DNA from: an uncultured Bacteroidota bacterium
Lineage (GTDB): Bacteria > Bacteroidota > Bacteroidia > Flavobacteriales > Flavobacteriaceae
Direction of reading: 5' to 3'
Length of the DNA: 64,000 nt
Assembly (NCBI GenBank): GCA_902595555.1
Contig: CACJQM010000004.1
Coordinates: 1 to 64,000, forward strand
Under the pieces are notes generated by a model. It was not told the origin of the DNA. It ran no database searches and was given only the letters and a program-made list of their open reading frames with translations. How positions within the stretch are numbered: the first letter of the stretch is position 1; each line of letters opens with the position of its first letter. Positions 35,464 through 44,107 of this stretch are shown here, piece after piece. Both the position numbers and the translations under genes were made by a program.

Positions 35464-36917
35464 TACACTGCCATTTTTAAAGTTTCTTTCAAAATATTTT
35501 TATCGTTAAATTCTATTTTTTTTGACTTAATGATTTGATAATTTTCATGTCCTTTACCAGCAATTAGTAAAATATCATTAGGCTTTACAATCTTTGATGC
35601 CCTTTCTATTGCTTTTTTTCTATCTACAATATTTATAACCTTCTTTTTATCCTCATCATCAACACCTGAGATCATATCATCAATAATCAATTTTGGGTCT
35701 TCGTCTCTTGGATTGTCAGATGTAAAAATTACTTTATTACTATATTTAGAAGCTATTCTTCCCATTTTAAATCTCTTTTCCTTATCTCTTCCTCCACCAC
35801 AACCAACCACAGTAATAATTGAGTTCTCATTGTTTTTAATGTCAGATATTGTTTCTAAAACATTGAGTAAGGCATCTGGCGTGTGAGCATAATCAACTAT
35901 CCCTATTATTTTATTCATTTGAACAACATCAAATCTTCCATCTGGATTTTTCAGCATACTTAAGCCAACTAATATTTTTTTGCTTTCAAGATTCAATAGT
36001 TTAGAAGCTGATAGAACAGTTAGTAAATTATAAGCATTAAACTTTCCTATAAGCTGAGTGTTTATCAATTCATTATCAACTTTTATCATCAAACCTGTAA
36101 AACTATTTTCAATAATTTTTAGTTTATAATCAGCGTCCTTAAGGAGAGAGAGTCTATAAACTTTTGAGATAGTGTTCTGAACAATATAATTTGCGTTCTT
36201 ATCATCAACATTTATTAATGAAATAGAATCTTTGACTAAATCATCAAAAAATCTTTTTTTAACATTTAAGTAATTCTTAAATGTCTTATGATAATTTAAA
36301 TGATCATGAGTAATGTTCGTAAAAATAGCCAAGTCAAAATTTAATCCTGAAATTCTTCGTTGATCAATTGCGTGAGAAGAAACTTCCATAAAGCAAAAGC
36401 GAATTCCATTACTGACCATTTTATTTAAATAAAAATTTAAATCATAAGAATCCGGTGTGGTTAAACTAGTTTCAAATTTATCTGAACCAATAATTATTTC
36501 ATTTGTTGATATTAAACCAGACTTAATATTGTTGATAGTAAACATTTGGTATAAAAGGTTTGAGGAAGTTGTCTTTCCATTAGTTCCAGTTATACCAATT
36601 AGTTTTAGTTTATTACTTGGATTATCAAAAAATTTGGAGCAGACCCTAGAGTAGGTTTCTTTAGAGCATTTTGTAATAACAAAGGTTAAGTTATCATCTT
36701 CAACATCAATAATTTTTTCAGACAATATACATTTAGCTCCTTTAATTATAGCATCATTTATAAAATCATGACCATCAGATTTAGAACCTTTTATTGCAAC
36801 AAATAAATCTCCGGGCTTAATTTCATTAGAGTTTTTTGTGACATTATTAACTTTAATATTGGTACTTCCCCTAATATCTAAATTTTCAATTTCCTTTATT
36901 AATTCTTTAAGAAGCAT
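35463..36917 (-). CDS. murE: UDP-MurNAc-tripeptide synthetase MurE (meso-DAP type)
   Basis: Third Mur ligase, which adds the diamino acid to UDP-MurNAc-L-Ala-D-Glu. The ATP site [12 protein letters not shown] sits near residue 111, [12 protein letters not shown] near 178, and the substrate-specificity motif DNPRDEDP near 397. DNPR is the signature of meso-diaminopimelate-adding enzymes, so the cell wall should be of the A1-gamma meso-DAP type normal for Gram-negative bacteria. The 484 residues abut ftsI and mraY with one-base overlaps at both ends. Confidence 0.96.
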   Translation of the reverse strand: MLLKELIKEIENLDIRGSTNIKVNNVTKNSNEIKPGDLFVAIKGSKSDGHDFINDAIIKGAKCILSEKIIDVEDDNLTFVITKCSKETYSRVCSKFFDNPSNKLKLIGITGTNGKTTSSNLLYQMFTINNIKSGLISTNEIIIGSDKFETSLTTPDSYDLNFYLNKMVSNGIRFCFMEVSSHAIDQRRISGLNFDLAIFTNITHDHLNYHKTFKNYLNVKKRFFDDLVKDSISLINVDDKNANYIVQNTISKVYRLSLLKDADYKLKIIENSFTGLMIKVDNELINTQLIGKFNAYNLLTVLSASKLLNLESKKILVGLSMLKNPDGRFDVVQMNKIIGIVDYAHTPDALLNVLETISDIKNNENSIITVVGCGGGRDKEKRFKMGRIASKYSNKVIFTSDNPRDEDPKLIIDDMISGVDDEDKKKVINIVDRKKAIERASKIVKPNDILLIAGKGHENYQIIKSKKIEFNDKNILKETLKMAV

Positions 36918-38746
36918 TATGAATCTATATTATTAGAGTTAGTGATATATTCCTTTTGTGATATTTCAATATTTTTTATCATTTCAGAATAGATATAATT
37001 TTCAATGACTGGGTTTCTTGACGAAATTTTTTCAGCAATTCTCTTGAACACTGGAGCAGCAACATCAGAACCATAATAACCCTTATTCTTATTTGGCTTA
37101 TTAATTACAACTATGCATGAATACTTTGGGTTTTCAGCTGGAAAATATCCTACAAAACTGGAGATATAATCTACTTTATCAGTTCCATAACCAACTTGAG
37201 CAGTACCAGTTTTTCCAGCAATCTTAATATTATTTGATTTTATATTTTTTGCAGTACCATTTTTATGATGTACTACATCATAAAGCATTTTTTTTACAAT
37301 TGATAAAGTTTCTTTTGAACAAATTGATGGGTTAAGAATTTGTTTTTTGAAAGTATTTTTCTTTAAGGCACCTAACTTATTGCTACTTTCTAAAAATGTA
37401 GGTTTTACCATTATACCATCATTGGCAACAGCATTATAAAATGATAAAATTTGTAACGGGGTCAATGAAACACCATATCCATATGACATCCAAGGAAGAG
37501 ATAGCCCATTCCAATCAGAGTCCAAAGGGTGTGGGATTTTTGGTCTTGGCTCACCCTTAATCTCTATACCTAAAGAGTTATTTATACCCATATTGAAAAG
37601 CCTATCAACAAACTTTTCTGATTGATTTTTGTAGGCTTCACTTATTATTTTGACAATACCAGTATTAGATGAGAGTCTAAAAATATCCATTGCATTAATT
37701 TGACCGTATCCCCCTTTTCTGGAATCTTTGACCTTAAAACCATAAAAATCTATTTCCCCATTTTCAGTATCAATCATCTGCAAAGTATCTATAACCTGAT
37801 CTTCCAAGGCAGCAATAATTGTCATTAATTTGAAAGTTGATCCTGGTTCAATAGATTCACCGACTGCATAATTAAGCTTCTCATAATATTTTCCTTGATC
37901 CGTTCTCCCAAAGTTTGATATAGCTCTAATTTTTCCGGTTGCGACTTCCATTAAAACTGCAGTTGAATGGTCGGCTTCATATTTTTCGGTTTGCTCTAAT
38001 AAGTAATCATGAACTACATCCTGCATATAGGTATTTAAAGTTGTATTGATATCTAATCCATCAATTGGATCTTTATTTAAATTGCTTTCTAAAACTTTCC
38101 ATTGACCATTGGAAATTTTTCTTTTTGTCATCTTTCCATTTTTTCCTCTCAGAAATGACCCGTAAGCATGTTCAAGTCCAACACCCCAATAATCACCATC
38201 TTTATCTATTTTCTCATAACCTATTGTTCTTTCAGCTACCTTTCCTAGTGGATACTCTCTTTTAATTTTTTTCTCTATTATTAAACCGCCCTTAATCGAT
38301 CCATATTTAAAAATTGGAAGTTTTTTAAACTCATTTACCTTATCTAAATCAATGTTTTTAATAATTGGGAGATATCTGTTGTTGCTATTTTTTGCTTCTC
38401 TGAAATTATTAAGCCACTTTACATCATCATCCCCTAGAATTTTTGATAATTCAATTGAAAGGGATTGAATTTCAGAGTTGAAAATGTGGTTTGGAACAGT
38501 CTTAGAATCAAAAAAAACATCAAACTTGGTTGTTGAGGTTGCTAGTAAACTTCCATCCTCTGAAAAAATATTTCCTCTGGATGAATTAACAACAAAACTT
38601 TTTAATGTCTTTTCCTCAGCAATTTTTCTGTATTTATCACCATCGATGAATTGTAAATGAAATAATTTATAACCTATTCCTAGTCCGAACATCAACATAA
38701 CAGTTGATACCAAATAAAGCCTCCATAAAAAATTATTATTTTCCAT
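36917..38746 (-). CDS. ftsI: Division-specific penicillin-binding protein FtsI (PBP3-like)
   Basis: Bitopic class-B PBP that cross-links septal peptidoglycan. One N-terminal membrane helix (about 8-27), a pedestal domain (about 50-230) and a transpeptidase domain with all three active-site motifs: STFK (about 302, nucleophilic Ser), SSNTG (about 358) and KTGTAQ (about 510). The protein ends at 609 residues soon after the transpeptidase fold. The C-terminal PASTA domain I expect in flavobacterial homologues (about 660 residues) is not seen, and the tail instead is a short Asn/Ser-rich segment. It overlaps ftsL by 11 bp. Confidence 0.95.
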   Translation of the reverse strand: MENNNFLWRLYLVSTVMLMFGLGIGYKLFHLQFIDGDKYRKIAEEKTLKSFVVNSSRGNIFSEDGSLLATSTTKFDVFFDSKTVPNHIFNSEIQSLSIELSKILGDDDVKWLNNFREAKNSNNRYLPIIKNIDLDKVNEFKKLPIFKYGSIKGGLIIEKKIKREYPLGKVAERTIGYEKIDKDGDYWGVGLEHAYGSFLRGKNGKMTKRKISNGQWKVLESNLNKDPIDGLDINTTLNTYMQDVVHDYLLEQTEKYEADHSTAVLMEVATGKIRAISNFGRTDQGKYYEKLNYAVGESIEPGSTFKLMTIIAALEDQVIDTLQMIDTENGEIDFYGFKVKDSRKGGYGQINAMDIFRLSSNTGIVKIISEAYKNQSEKFVDRLFNMGINNSLGIEIKGEPRPKIPHPLDSDWNGLSLPWMSYGYGVSLTPLQILSFYNAVANDGIMVKPTFLESSNKLGALKKNTFKKQILNPSICSKETLSIVKKMLYDVVHHKNGTAKNIKSNNIKIAGKTGTAQVGYGTDKVDYISSFVGYFPAENPKYSCIVVINKPNKNKGYYGSDVAAPVFKRIAEKISSRNPVIENYIYSEMIKNIEISQKEYITNSNNIDS

Positions 38747-39053
38747 TTGTAATCAAAATTTTTATGGGTGGGTCTAAAGAGGGTTTAATTTTTTTATCTA
38801 CTAGTTTTTTCCTAATTGTTGACTCCATTTTTGAATTCATTAATTCTTTCCTAACTTTTAGGTAGCTGTTTTCAACTCCACTCAACTCATTATTTATTTT
38901 ATTGATATCATATATTTTTCTATCAACACTGTGGGACGAGTAAATCATGATAATTGCTAGAAAAAAAACAAAAAGAACAAACCTAACTGTTTTGATGTTG
39001 GTTCTTTCTAGAATAAATTTACCTGCAACTATATCAATGATTTTATTTCTCAT
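38736..39053 (-). CDS. FtsL-like division protein
   Basis: A 105-residue bitopic protein with a basic N-terminus, one membrane helix (VRFVLFVFFLAIIMIYSSH, about 25-43) and a coiled-coil-like Lys/Glu/Asn-rich periplasmic part (about 50-90). FtsL proteins share little sequence. The call rests on this topology and on the position between rsmH and ftsI, where ftsL belongs. It overlaps both neighbours (4 bp with rsmH, 11 bp with ftsI). Confidence 0.78.
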   Translation of the reverse strand: MRNKIIDIVAGKFILERTNIKTVRFVLFVFFLAIIMIYSSHSVDRKIYDINKINNELSGVENSYLKVRKELMNSKMESTIRKKLVDKKIKPSLDPPIKILITNGK

Positions 39054-39952
39054 ATTAATTTTCCCACTCTTAATTTTGCACTTCTAGATCTTGAATTATC
39101 CTTTAATTCAGATTGTGTTGGTGTTATAAACTTTTTGGTTTCAAAGATTTTTTTTTGATTACCAAAATCATCTTTTATTGGCTCATTTTTGAAGCATCCA
39201 TTTTTAAAAAATCTTTTTACCAACCTGTCCTCAATTGAATGATATGTAATAATTGATGCGATGCCATTTTTCTTTAATACAGATGGAATCTGGATTAATA
39301 GTTTTTTTAAATAACTGATTTCATTATTGACTTCAATTCTTAATGACTGATAAATTCTTGCTAAAAATTTATTTTCGTATCCTTCGTTAAGTAATGGCTT
39401 CAAAGATTCATTCAAATGATAGGAATTAATAATCTTATTATTTTTTCTGTAATTACATATCAGTCTTGAAATAGTTCTTGAATTGGTAAGATCACCATTA
39501 TTATAAAATAAATCTGCTAACTCTTTTTCCGAAAAACTATTTAAGATTTTGACTGCATCTTTTTCTTGGTTTCTATCCATTCTCATATCCAAAACATACT
39601 TCCCTTCATAGGAGAAACCTCTTTCTTTATGATCAAATTGATGGGATGAAACACCAAGATCGGCAAGTATACCATCCACACCACTGATTTTAAGAAAGTT
39701 TAAATTTTGCATCAAGTAGATAAAATTTTGTCTTAAAAATGTAAATCGAGGATCATCTATTCGATTAACCTCCGCATCCTTATCACTATCAAATGCAATT
39801 AATTTTCCCTCCTTACTTAATCTTTTTAAAATCTCTTTCGAATGTCCACCTCCTCCAAAAGTCAGGTCAACATATACTCCATTTTCATTAATTTCTAAAC
39901 TTTCAATTGATTCATCTAATAAAACAGGGCTATGATACATTGTCCTGATCAT
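39050..39952 (-). CDS. rsmH: 16S rRNA (cytosine1402-N4)-methyltransferase RsmH
   Basis: MraW/RsmH, a SAM methyltransferase acting on C1402 of 16S rRNA in the decoding centre. Seen: YHSPVLLDESIESL at the N-terminus, SAM motif VDLTFGGGGHSKEIL (about 28-42), ILADLGVSSHQFD, RGFSY and YHSIEDRLVKRFF. The 300-residue length is normal. Two in-frame ATGs exist (39952 and 39940), both inside mraZ, and homology does not decide between them. It is second gene of the dcw cluster, its classic position. Confidence 0.96.
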   Translation of the reverse strand: MIRTMYHSPVLLDESIESLEINENGVYVDLTFGGGGHSKEILKRLSKEGKLIAFDSDKDAEVNRIDDPRFTFLRQNFIYLMQNLNFLKISGVDGILADLGVSSHQFDHKERGFSYEGKYVLDMRMDRNQEKDAVKILNSFSEKELADLFYNNGDLTNSRTISRLICNYRKNNKIINSYHLNESLKPLLNEGYENKFLARIYQSLRIEVNNEISYLKKLLIQIPSVLKKNGIASIITYHSIEDRLVKRFFKNGCFKNEPIKDDFGNQKKIFETKKFITPTQSELKDNSRSRSAKLRVGKLI

Positions 39953-40394
39953 TACCCATTACTTCCTCTGTTAATTTTGCAAAATCAACCTCAGGATCGT
40001 TTATACTTTTCTCATACTCATCTTTATCCCAAATTTCAATAATATTGATCGAAGAGGATAAAACAACATTTTTTGTAAGTTTCGAAATAGCTATTAGATC
40101 TTTTGGAACCAAAAGTCTTCCAGTTGAATCTAAATCTATGGACTTTACACCTGCTGTATACATACGAATGAAATCATTATTTTTTTTAACAAATCGATTT
40201 AATTTATTCACCTTATCCATCATCAGCTTCCATTCGCTATAGGGAAATAGTTCCAAACAATTTTGAAAAACTGATCTTTTTAAAATAAATGGTTCTTTAG
40301 TGAATCCATCCAACTGCTTTTTTAACTGAGCAGGTATCATAATTCTACCCTTGTTATCAACAGTACACTCGTATGTTCCAATTAAATTAATCAT
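39930..40394 (-). CDS. mraZ: Transcriptional regulator MraZ
   Basis: A 154-residue protein with two SpoVT-AbrB-like DNA-binding repeats: DNKGRIMIPAQLKKQL (about 13-28) and DSTGRLLVPKDLIAI (about 90-104). MraZ binds direct repeats in its own promoter and represses or modulates the dcw operon in the species studied. Here three 10-bp direct repeats lie immediately upstream (40431-40460), overlapping the expected -33 region, so autoregulation is likely. It is the first gene of the cluster that runs to tRNA-Arg. Confidence 0.96.
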   Translation of the reverse strand: MINLIGTYECTVDNKGRIMIPAQLKKQLDGFTKEPFILKRSVFQNCLELFPYSEWKLMMDKVNKLNRFVKKNNDFIRMYTAGVKSIDLDSTGRLLVPKDLIAISKLTKNVVLSSSINIIEIWDKDEYEKSINDPEVDFAKLTEEVMGNDQDNVS

Positions 40395-40413
40395 ATCTGA
40401 TTAGCGTCACTAT

Positions 40414-40421
40414 CAAATATA
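40414..40421 (-). promoter_or_regulatory. Bacteroidota -7 element for mraZ/dcw operon
   Basis: Minus-strand TATATTTG, a full TAnnTTTG match, ends 19 bases before the mraZ ATG at 40394. The three MraZ-like repeats begin 9 bases further upstream, so they cover where RNA polymerase would contact the -33 region. Confidence 0.55.
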
Positions 40422-40430
40422 TTGAAATTT

Positions 40431-40460
40431 TACCACATTTTACCACATTTTACCACATTG
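40431..40460 (-). promoter_or_regulatory. Three 10-bp direct repeats, probable MraZ operator
   Basis: On the plus strand TACCACATTT occurs twice in tandem and then TACCACATTG, exactly 10 bp apart. Read in the direction of mraZ this is three ATGTGGTAAA-like units. Known MraZ boxes are short G-rich units (TGGG or AAAGTG-like) repeated every 10 bp upstream of mraZ. The spacing of one helical turn, the copy number and the position match that pattern. The sequence of the unit (TGTGGTA) would be the lineage-specific version. Confidence 0.72.
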
Positions 40461-40581
40461 TTAATAATTTTTGATTACACTTTTTTTATATCACTTATTT
40501 CATTGATTATCAGGTTTTTATAAGTTGGAAGAGAATATATAATGATTACTAAAAAAAAGGTTTTCATCAAAATGAATTGTA

Positions 40582-40589
40582 TATATTTG
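40582..40589 (+). promoter_or_regulatory. Bacteroidota -7 element for alpha/beta hydrolase gene
   Basis: TATATTTG, a full TAnnTTTG match, lies 28 bases upstream of the ATG at 40618. The 223-bp gap between mraZ and this gene is the largest in the window. Besides the two promoters and the MraZ repeats I see nothing else in it. Confidence 0.5.
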
Positions 40590-40617
40590 TCTGAGGAACT
40601 AAATTATTTTCTAATAA

Positions 40618-41379
40618 ATGAGTGAATCCATTTCTAAGAATGGCTATAAATATTTATCTATTGGTTCGGGTAGACCAATACTTATTTTACATGGATTAAT
40701 GGGAGGATTAAGTAATTTTGATGGAGTTTTTGAATACTTTCCAAAACACGGTTATCGTGTAATAGCGCCCGAGCTTCCAATTTACAGCTCAAATATTCTT
40801 GATACAAATGTTAAATTTTTTGCAAAATTTGTCCATGGTTTTATGAAATTTAAAAAACTTAAGGATGTTATAATTCTGGGTAATTCACTAGGTGGTCATG
40901 TAGGTTTAATTTTTTCCAAACTATATCCAAAGCTCATTAAGGGTCTTGTTTTAACAGGAAGTTCAGGGCTCTACGAAAATTCTATGGGAGATTCATATCC
41001 CAAAAGAGAAGATTACAATTACATCAAAGAAAGAACAGAAGCAGTTTTCTACAGCCCAAAAGTGGCAACAAAGAAAATTGTCGATGAAGTTTATGAAACC
41101 GTAAATGATAGAAAAAAATTAATTAAAATATTAGCTATGGCTAAGAGTGCTATCAGACACAACATGTCAAAAGATTTACCAAAAATCGATGTAGAAACTG
41201 CTATAATTTGGGGATCTAATGACACTGTGACTCCACCTGAAGTTGCTGATGACTTTAATAAACTTCTGCCTAAATCTGAACTTTTTTGGATCAAAAAATG
41301 TGGCCATGCTCCGATGATGGAACACCCAGTAAAATTTAATTCCATTTTAAAGGACTGGTTAAAAAGAAAGAGCTTATAA
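40618..41379 (+). CDS. Alpha/beta-fold hydrolase
   Basis: A 253-residue hydrolase with the complete triad: nucleophile elbow GNSLGG (Ser90), an acid in WGSNDTVTPPE and the His in CGHAPMMEHP. The oxyanion region is LHGLMGG (24-30). There is no signal peptide, so it is cytoplasmic. Substrate is unknown, and members of this subgroup include esterases and C-C hydrolases. It lies next to engB (1-bp gap) upstream of gldC-gldB, an arrangement I recall as conserved beside the dcw cluster in flavobacteria, which hints at a housekeeping role. Confidence 0.9.
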   Translation: MSESISKNGYKYLSIGSGRPILILHGLMGGLSNFDGVFEYFPKHGYRVIAPELPIYSSNILDTNVKFFAKFVHGFMKFKKLKDVIILGNSLGGHVGLIFSKLYPKLIKGLVLTGSSGLYENSMGDSYPKREDYNYIKERTEAVFYSPKVATKKIVDEVYETVNDRKKLIKILAMAKSAIRHNMSKDLPKIDVETAIIWGSNDTVTPPEVADDFNKLLPKSELFWIKKCGHAPMMEHPVKFNSILKDWLKRKSL

Positions 41380-41380
41380 A

Positions 41381-41968
41381 GTGAAAATTAAGAAAGTTTT
41401 TTTTGAAAAAAGCAGCTCTGATATTGATAGTTGCCCAAAAACAAAATTATTTGAAATTGCATTTATTGGGAGATCTAACGTAGGAAAATCGAGTATCTTA
41501 AATATGTTGTTAAATAAAAAAGGGGTTGCAAAAGTTTCTAAAACACCAGGTAAAACTAAACTAATTAATTATTTTTTGGTTAATGACAATCTTTACTTTG
41601 TTGATCTGCCCGGATATGGATATGCTAAATTGTCAAAAAAAAACAAAATTGAAATAAGCAAAATAAATCAAACCTATTTTAAAAACAGAAATCAGTTAAA
41701 ACAAATATTTCTTCTAATTGACATCCGCCATAAACTTCAAATTATCGATTTAGAATTTATGAGTTTTTTAAAATCAATAGACAGAGATTTTACAATAATC
41801 TTCACAAAAAAGGATAAAATAAAAGAGACAGTTATTACCAATTATTGTAAAGATTTTTTAAAATCAATAGAAAATATTTATCAAAAAGAAGAATATTTTG
41901 TTAGCTCTTCAAAAACAAGATATGGTAGAGAGGATATTCTTGAATATATAAGTAAGGTTAGCCACTAA
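41381..41968 (+). CDS. engB: Ribosome biogenesis GTP-binding protein EngB (YsxC)
   Basis: Small GTPase (195 residues) needed for late 50S assembly. G1 GRSNVGKSS (30-38), G3 DLPGYGYAK, G4 TKKDK, and the family-specific LRDIRH-type segment as LLIDIRHKL. The start is GTG, one base after the hydrolase stop, and this is the first possible start in frame giving the normal N-terminus (MKIKKVFFEK). It converges on gldC with a 2-bp gap and no visible terminator. Confidence 0.95.
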   Translation: MKIKKVFFEKSSSDIDSCPKTKLFEIAFIGRSNVGKSSILNMLLNKKGVAKVSKTPGKTKLINYFLVNDNLYFVDLPGYGYAKLSKKNKIEISKINQTYFKNRNQLKQIFLLIDIRHKLQIIDLEFMSFLKSIDRDFTIIFTKKDKIKETVITNYCKDFLKSIENIYQKEEYFVSSSKTRYGREDILEYISKVSH

Positions 41969-41970
41969 AT

Positions 41971-42300
41971 TTATTTCTTTTTTAATTCTAGTTTTTCAGC
42001 AAAATAATCACAAAATTGATTAAATGCATCGGTCATTTTTTCATTATTCGTAGCCTTCATGTAAGATTGTGATAAACTTACTAGAGTTTGATGAAAGAAA
42101 ACATTCATTTGATCTACAGGCATATCCTTGGTCCATAAATCTATTTTCATAGTTTCCTGATTAACATCATCCCATGAGGAAAATAAAAAAGCTTTTGTTT
42201 CTTGATTAGAAACTCCACCATCTTTAGCCGACCAACTCATTTTTTCAGGAACTCTGTTCTTGTCTAAACAAACAGTTATTACTATATCCGTTTTTTTCAT
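41971..42300 (-). CDS. gldC: Gliding motility protein GldC
   Basis: A 109-residue protein matching GldC: the core phrase IDLWTKDMPVDQMNVFFHQTL, followed by DYFAEKLELKK at the end, is what I recall of the flavobacterial family (given here in pieces: IDLWTKDMPVDQM and FHQTLVSL). GldC is a small accessory protein for gliding motility in Flavobacterium, and its loss impairs but does not abolish movement. It sits 2 bp after gldB and is presumably co-transcribed with it. Confidence 0.92.
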   Translation of the reverse strand: MKKTDIVITVCLDKNRVPEKMSWSAKDGGVSNQETKAFLFSSWDDVNQETMKIDLWTKDMPVDQMNVFFHQTLVSLSQSYMKATNNEKMTDAFNQFCDYFAEKLELKKK

Positions 42301-42302
42301 TA

Positions 42303-43313
42303 TTATTTATTGGGTTTATAATTTGATTTTAAATATAATTCATAATTATCTTGATTTAATAAATCATTTAGATTTGATTTATTTTTTTTCAAATAAGATT
42401 TTACAATTTGATATCCTATCCATCTTCCAACCATGGGGGGTGACTCAAAATCTATACTTAAACCAAATTTTGAGAATGGAGCATTAGCCAAAAATCTATA
42501 ATCAAGTGATGATTGAGTTGAAAACAGTAAATCATTTTCTACAAAGTATTTCCAAACATTATTTTCATTTTCTATCATCCAATCTTTATTATTTTTATTA
42601 AAACCTAATGCTTTTAAAGGATCAATTCCTGAAACTTCTTTCATTAAAAAGAGTAGTTTACCATGGTAAATAATTTTGGAAATAAATTTTCGATCTAATG
42701 GAATTTCAACATAACGAGATGAAATCAATTCACTTATATCTATTGTAACAAATTCAGGCACCATCAGCTTTGATATGTGAGCTGGAATATTTTTATAAAA
42801 GATATTTTCACCCAAATAACAGTCGAGTGAAATCAGAATTATACTGTCAGAATCAATGATTTTATATTTATAATCAATTCCATTATTCAGAGTTATTAAT
42901 TTTGGTGACTTGAAATTTGGAAAGAAGTTTTTTGTGTTAGTGAATATTTTTTTTACACCATTTTCAACAGATTTAAAGTTTTTAAAAGCAGAGTCTGTTT
43001 TATTAAAAATCTCTTTTCTGGTTGAATCGGTTTTTATCGCTTTCCATTCATCTAAAGAAAATCTTTTTGAAAAAAGAAATGGATATTCATCAATTAAGTT
43101 CGACAATGAGTCTAAACTTGAATTAAAAAACTTCTTTTCAAATCGTTCAAATTTAACATCAATATAGTTTATACCATTTTTGCTCTCTTTATTTTTATTA
43201 TAATCACATGATAAAAGCAAAACAGAAATAATTATTACAAAGATTTTAATTTGAATCTTAAAAGATTTAATTTGGCATTGAGTTTGACTTATATATTTTT
43301 TTAATTTGCTCAT
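42303..43313 (-). CDS. gldB: Gliding motility lipoprotein GldB
   Basis: A 336-residue lipoprotein with a hydrophobic segment and lipobox LLSC (Cys about 36) after an unusually long, basic, 20-residue N-terminal lead. The body has KFERFEKKFFNSSLDSLSN-type spacing, DCYLGENIFY and FSKFGLSIDFESPPMVGRWIGYQIV, typical of GldB. The protein is required for gliding in Flavobacterium. Position with gldC and divergent from nadE agrees with my memory of flavobacterial synteny. Only 5 bp separate its ATG from that of nadE, so its promoter must lie within nadE: minus-strand TACCTTTG at 43329-43336 is a candidate. Confidence 0.88.
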   Translation of the reverse strand: MSKLKKYISQTQCQIKSFKIQIKIFVIIISVLLLSCDYNKNKESKNGINYIDVKFERFEKKFFNSSLDSLSNLIDEYPFLFSKRFSLDEWKAIKTDSTRKEIFNKTDSAFKNFKSVENGVKKIFTNTKNFFPNFKSPKLITLNNGIDYKYKIIDSDSIILISLDCYLGENIFYKNIPAHISKLMVPEFVTIDISELISSRYVEIPLDRKFISKIIYHGKLLFLMKEVSGIDPLKALGFNKNNKDWMIENENNVWKYFVENDLLFSTQSSLDYRFLANAPFSKFGLSIDFESPPMVGRWIGYQIVKSYLKKNKSNLNDLLNQDNYELYLKSNYKPNK

Positions 43314-43318
43314 TGACT

Positions 43319-44107
43319 ATGAATAATCCAAAGGTAATCAAACACATTGTTAATTGGTTGAATTCCTATTCAAAAAATTCTAAAACAAAAGGTTTTGTAA
43401 TTGGAATTTCAGGTGGAATTGATTCTGCCGTTACATCTACTTTGTGTTCAAAAACAGGCCTCAAAACAATTTGTATAGAAATGCCCATTTTTCAATCCGA
43501 AGAAGAACTTGAGAGGTCAAAAAATCATATTTCCTGGTTAAAATCTAATTTCAATAATGTTGAAAGTTTACATATTGATCTAACTAATTCATTTTCTGAA
43601 TTAGAAAAAACTATCTCAGATTCTAATAATCCAAATAACTATTTAGCTCTCGCAAATACCAGATCAAGATTGAGAATGGCTACTCTTTATTATTATGCAT
43701 CAATTAATAACTGTCTAGTTGTTGGAACGGGCAACAAAGTTGAAGATTTTGGTGTTGGTTTTTACACAAAGTATGGAGATGGAGGCGTTGATCTTTCACC
43801 CATTGCTGACCTAATGAAAAGTGAAGTTCGTAGTATTGGAAAAGAGATGGGTATAATTAATGAGATAATTGTTGCTAAGCCTACAGATGGATTATGGGAT
43901 GATACAAGATCAGATGAGGACCAAATTGGAGCAAGTTATAGTGAGTTAGAATGGGCTATGCATGAACTGAATAAAGGAAAAAATGTATCTAATTTCTCTG
44001 GAAGAGAAAAAGAAGTTTTTGAAATTTTGAAAAAATTCAACACTGCAAATAATCATAAGATGATTCCTATACCAATTTGTAAAATAACAAATGATCAAAA
44101 AGTTTAA
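43319..44107 (+). CDS. nadE: NAD synthetase
   Basis: ATP-pyrophosphatase-fold enzyme making NAD+ from nicotinate adenine dinucleotide, 262 residues from the ATG at 43319. P-loop SGGIDSA (31-37), VGTGNKVEDFGVGFYTKYGDGGVDLSP and KPTDGLWDDTRSDEDQIG are family hallmarks (quoted in parts). There is no N-terminal nitrilase domain, so it should use ammonia rather than glutamine unless a partner supplies it. An upstream in-frame TTG at 43313 would overlap gldB and is less likely. It overlaps dnaG by 4 bp at the 3' end. Confidence 0.95.
   Translation: MNNPKVIKHIVNWLNSYSKNSKTKGFVIGISGGIDSAVTSTLCSKTGLKTICIEMPIFQSEEELERSKNHISWLKSNFNNVESLHIDLTNSFSELEKTISDSNNPNNYLALANTRSRLRMATLYYYASINNCLVVGTGNKVEDFGVGFYTKYGDGGVDLSPIADLMKSEVRSIGKEMGIINEIIVAKPTDGLWDDTRSDEDQIGASYSELEWAMHELNKGKNVSNFSGREKEVFEILKKFNTANNHKMIPIPICKITNDQKV

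Noticed and set aside
40431-40460. Tandem repeat as a CRISPR array or microsatellite
   Set aside because: Units of 10 bp without spacers, only three copies, at a promoter position: fits an operator.
40542-40625. 27-codon ORF upstream of and overlapping the alpha/beta hydrolase start
   Set aside because: It contains the likely promoter of that gene, has no residue bias suggesting a leader peptide, and no terminator follows.
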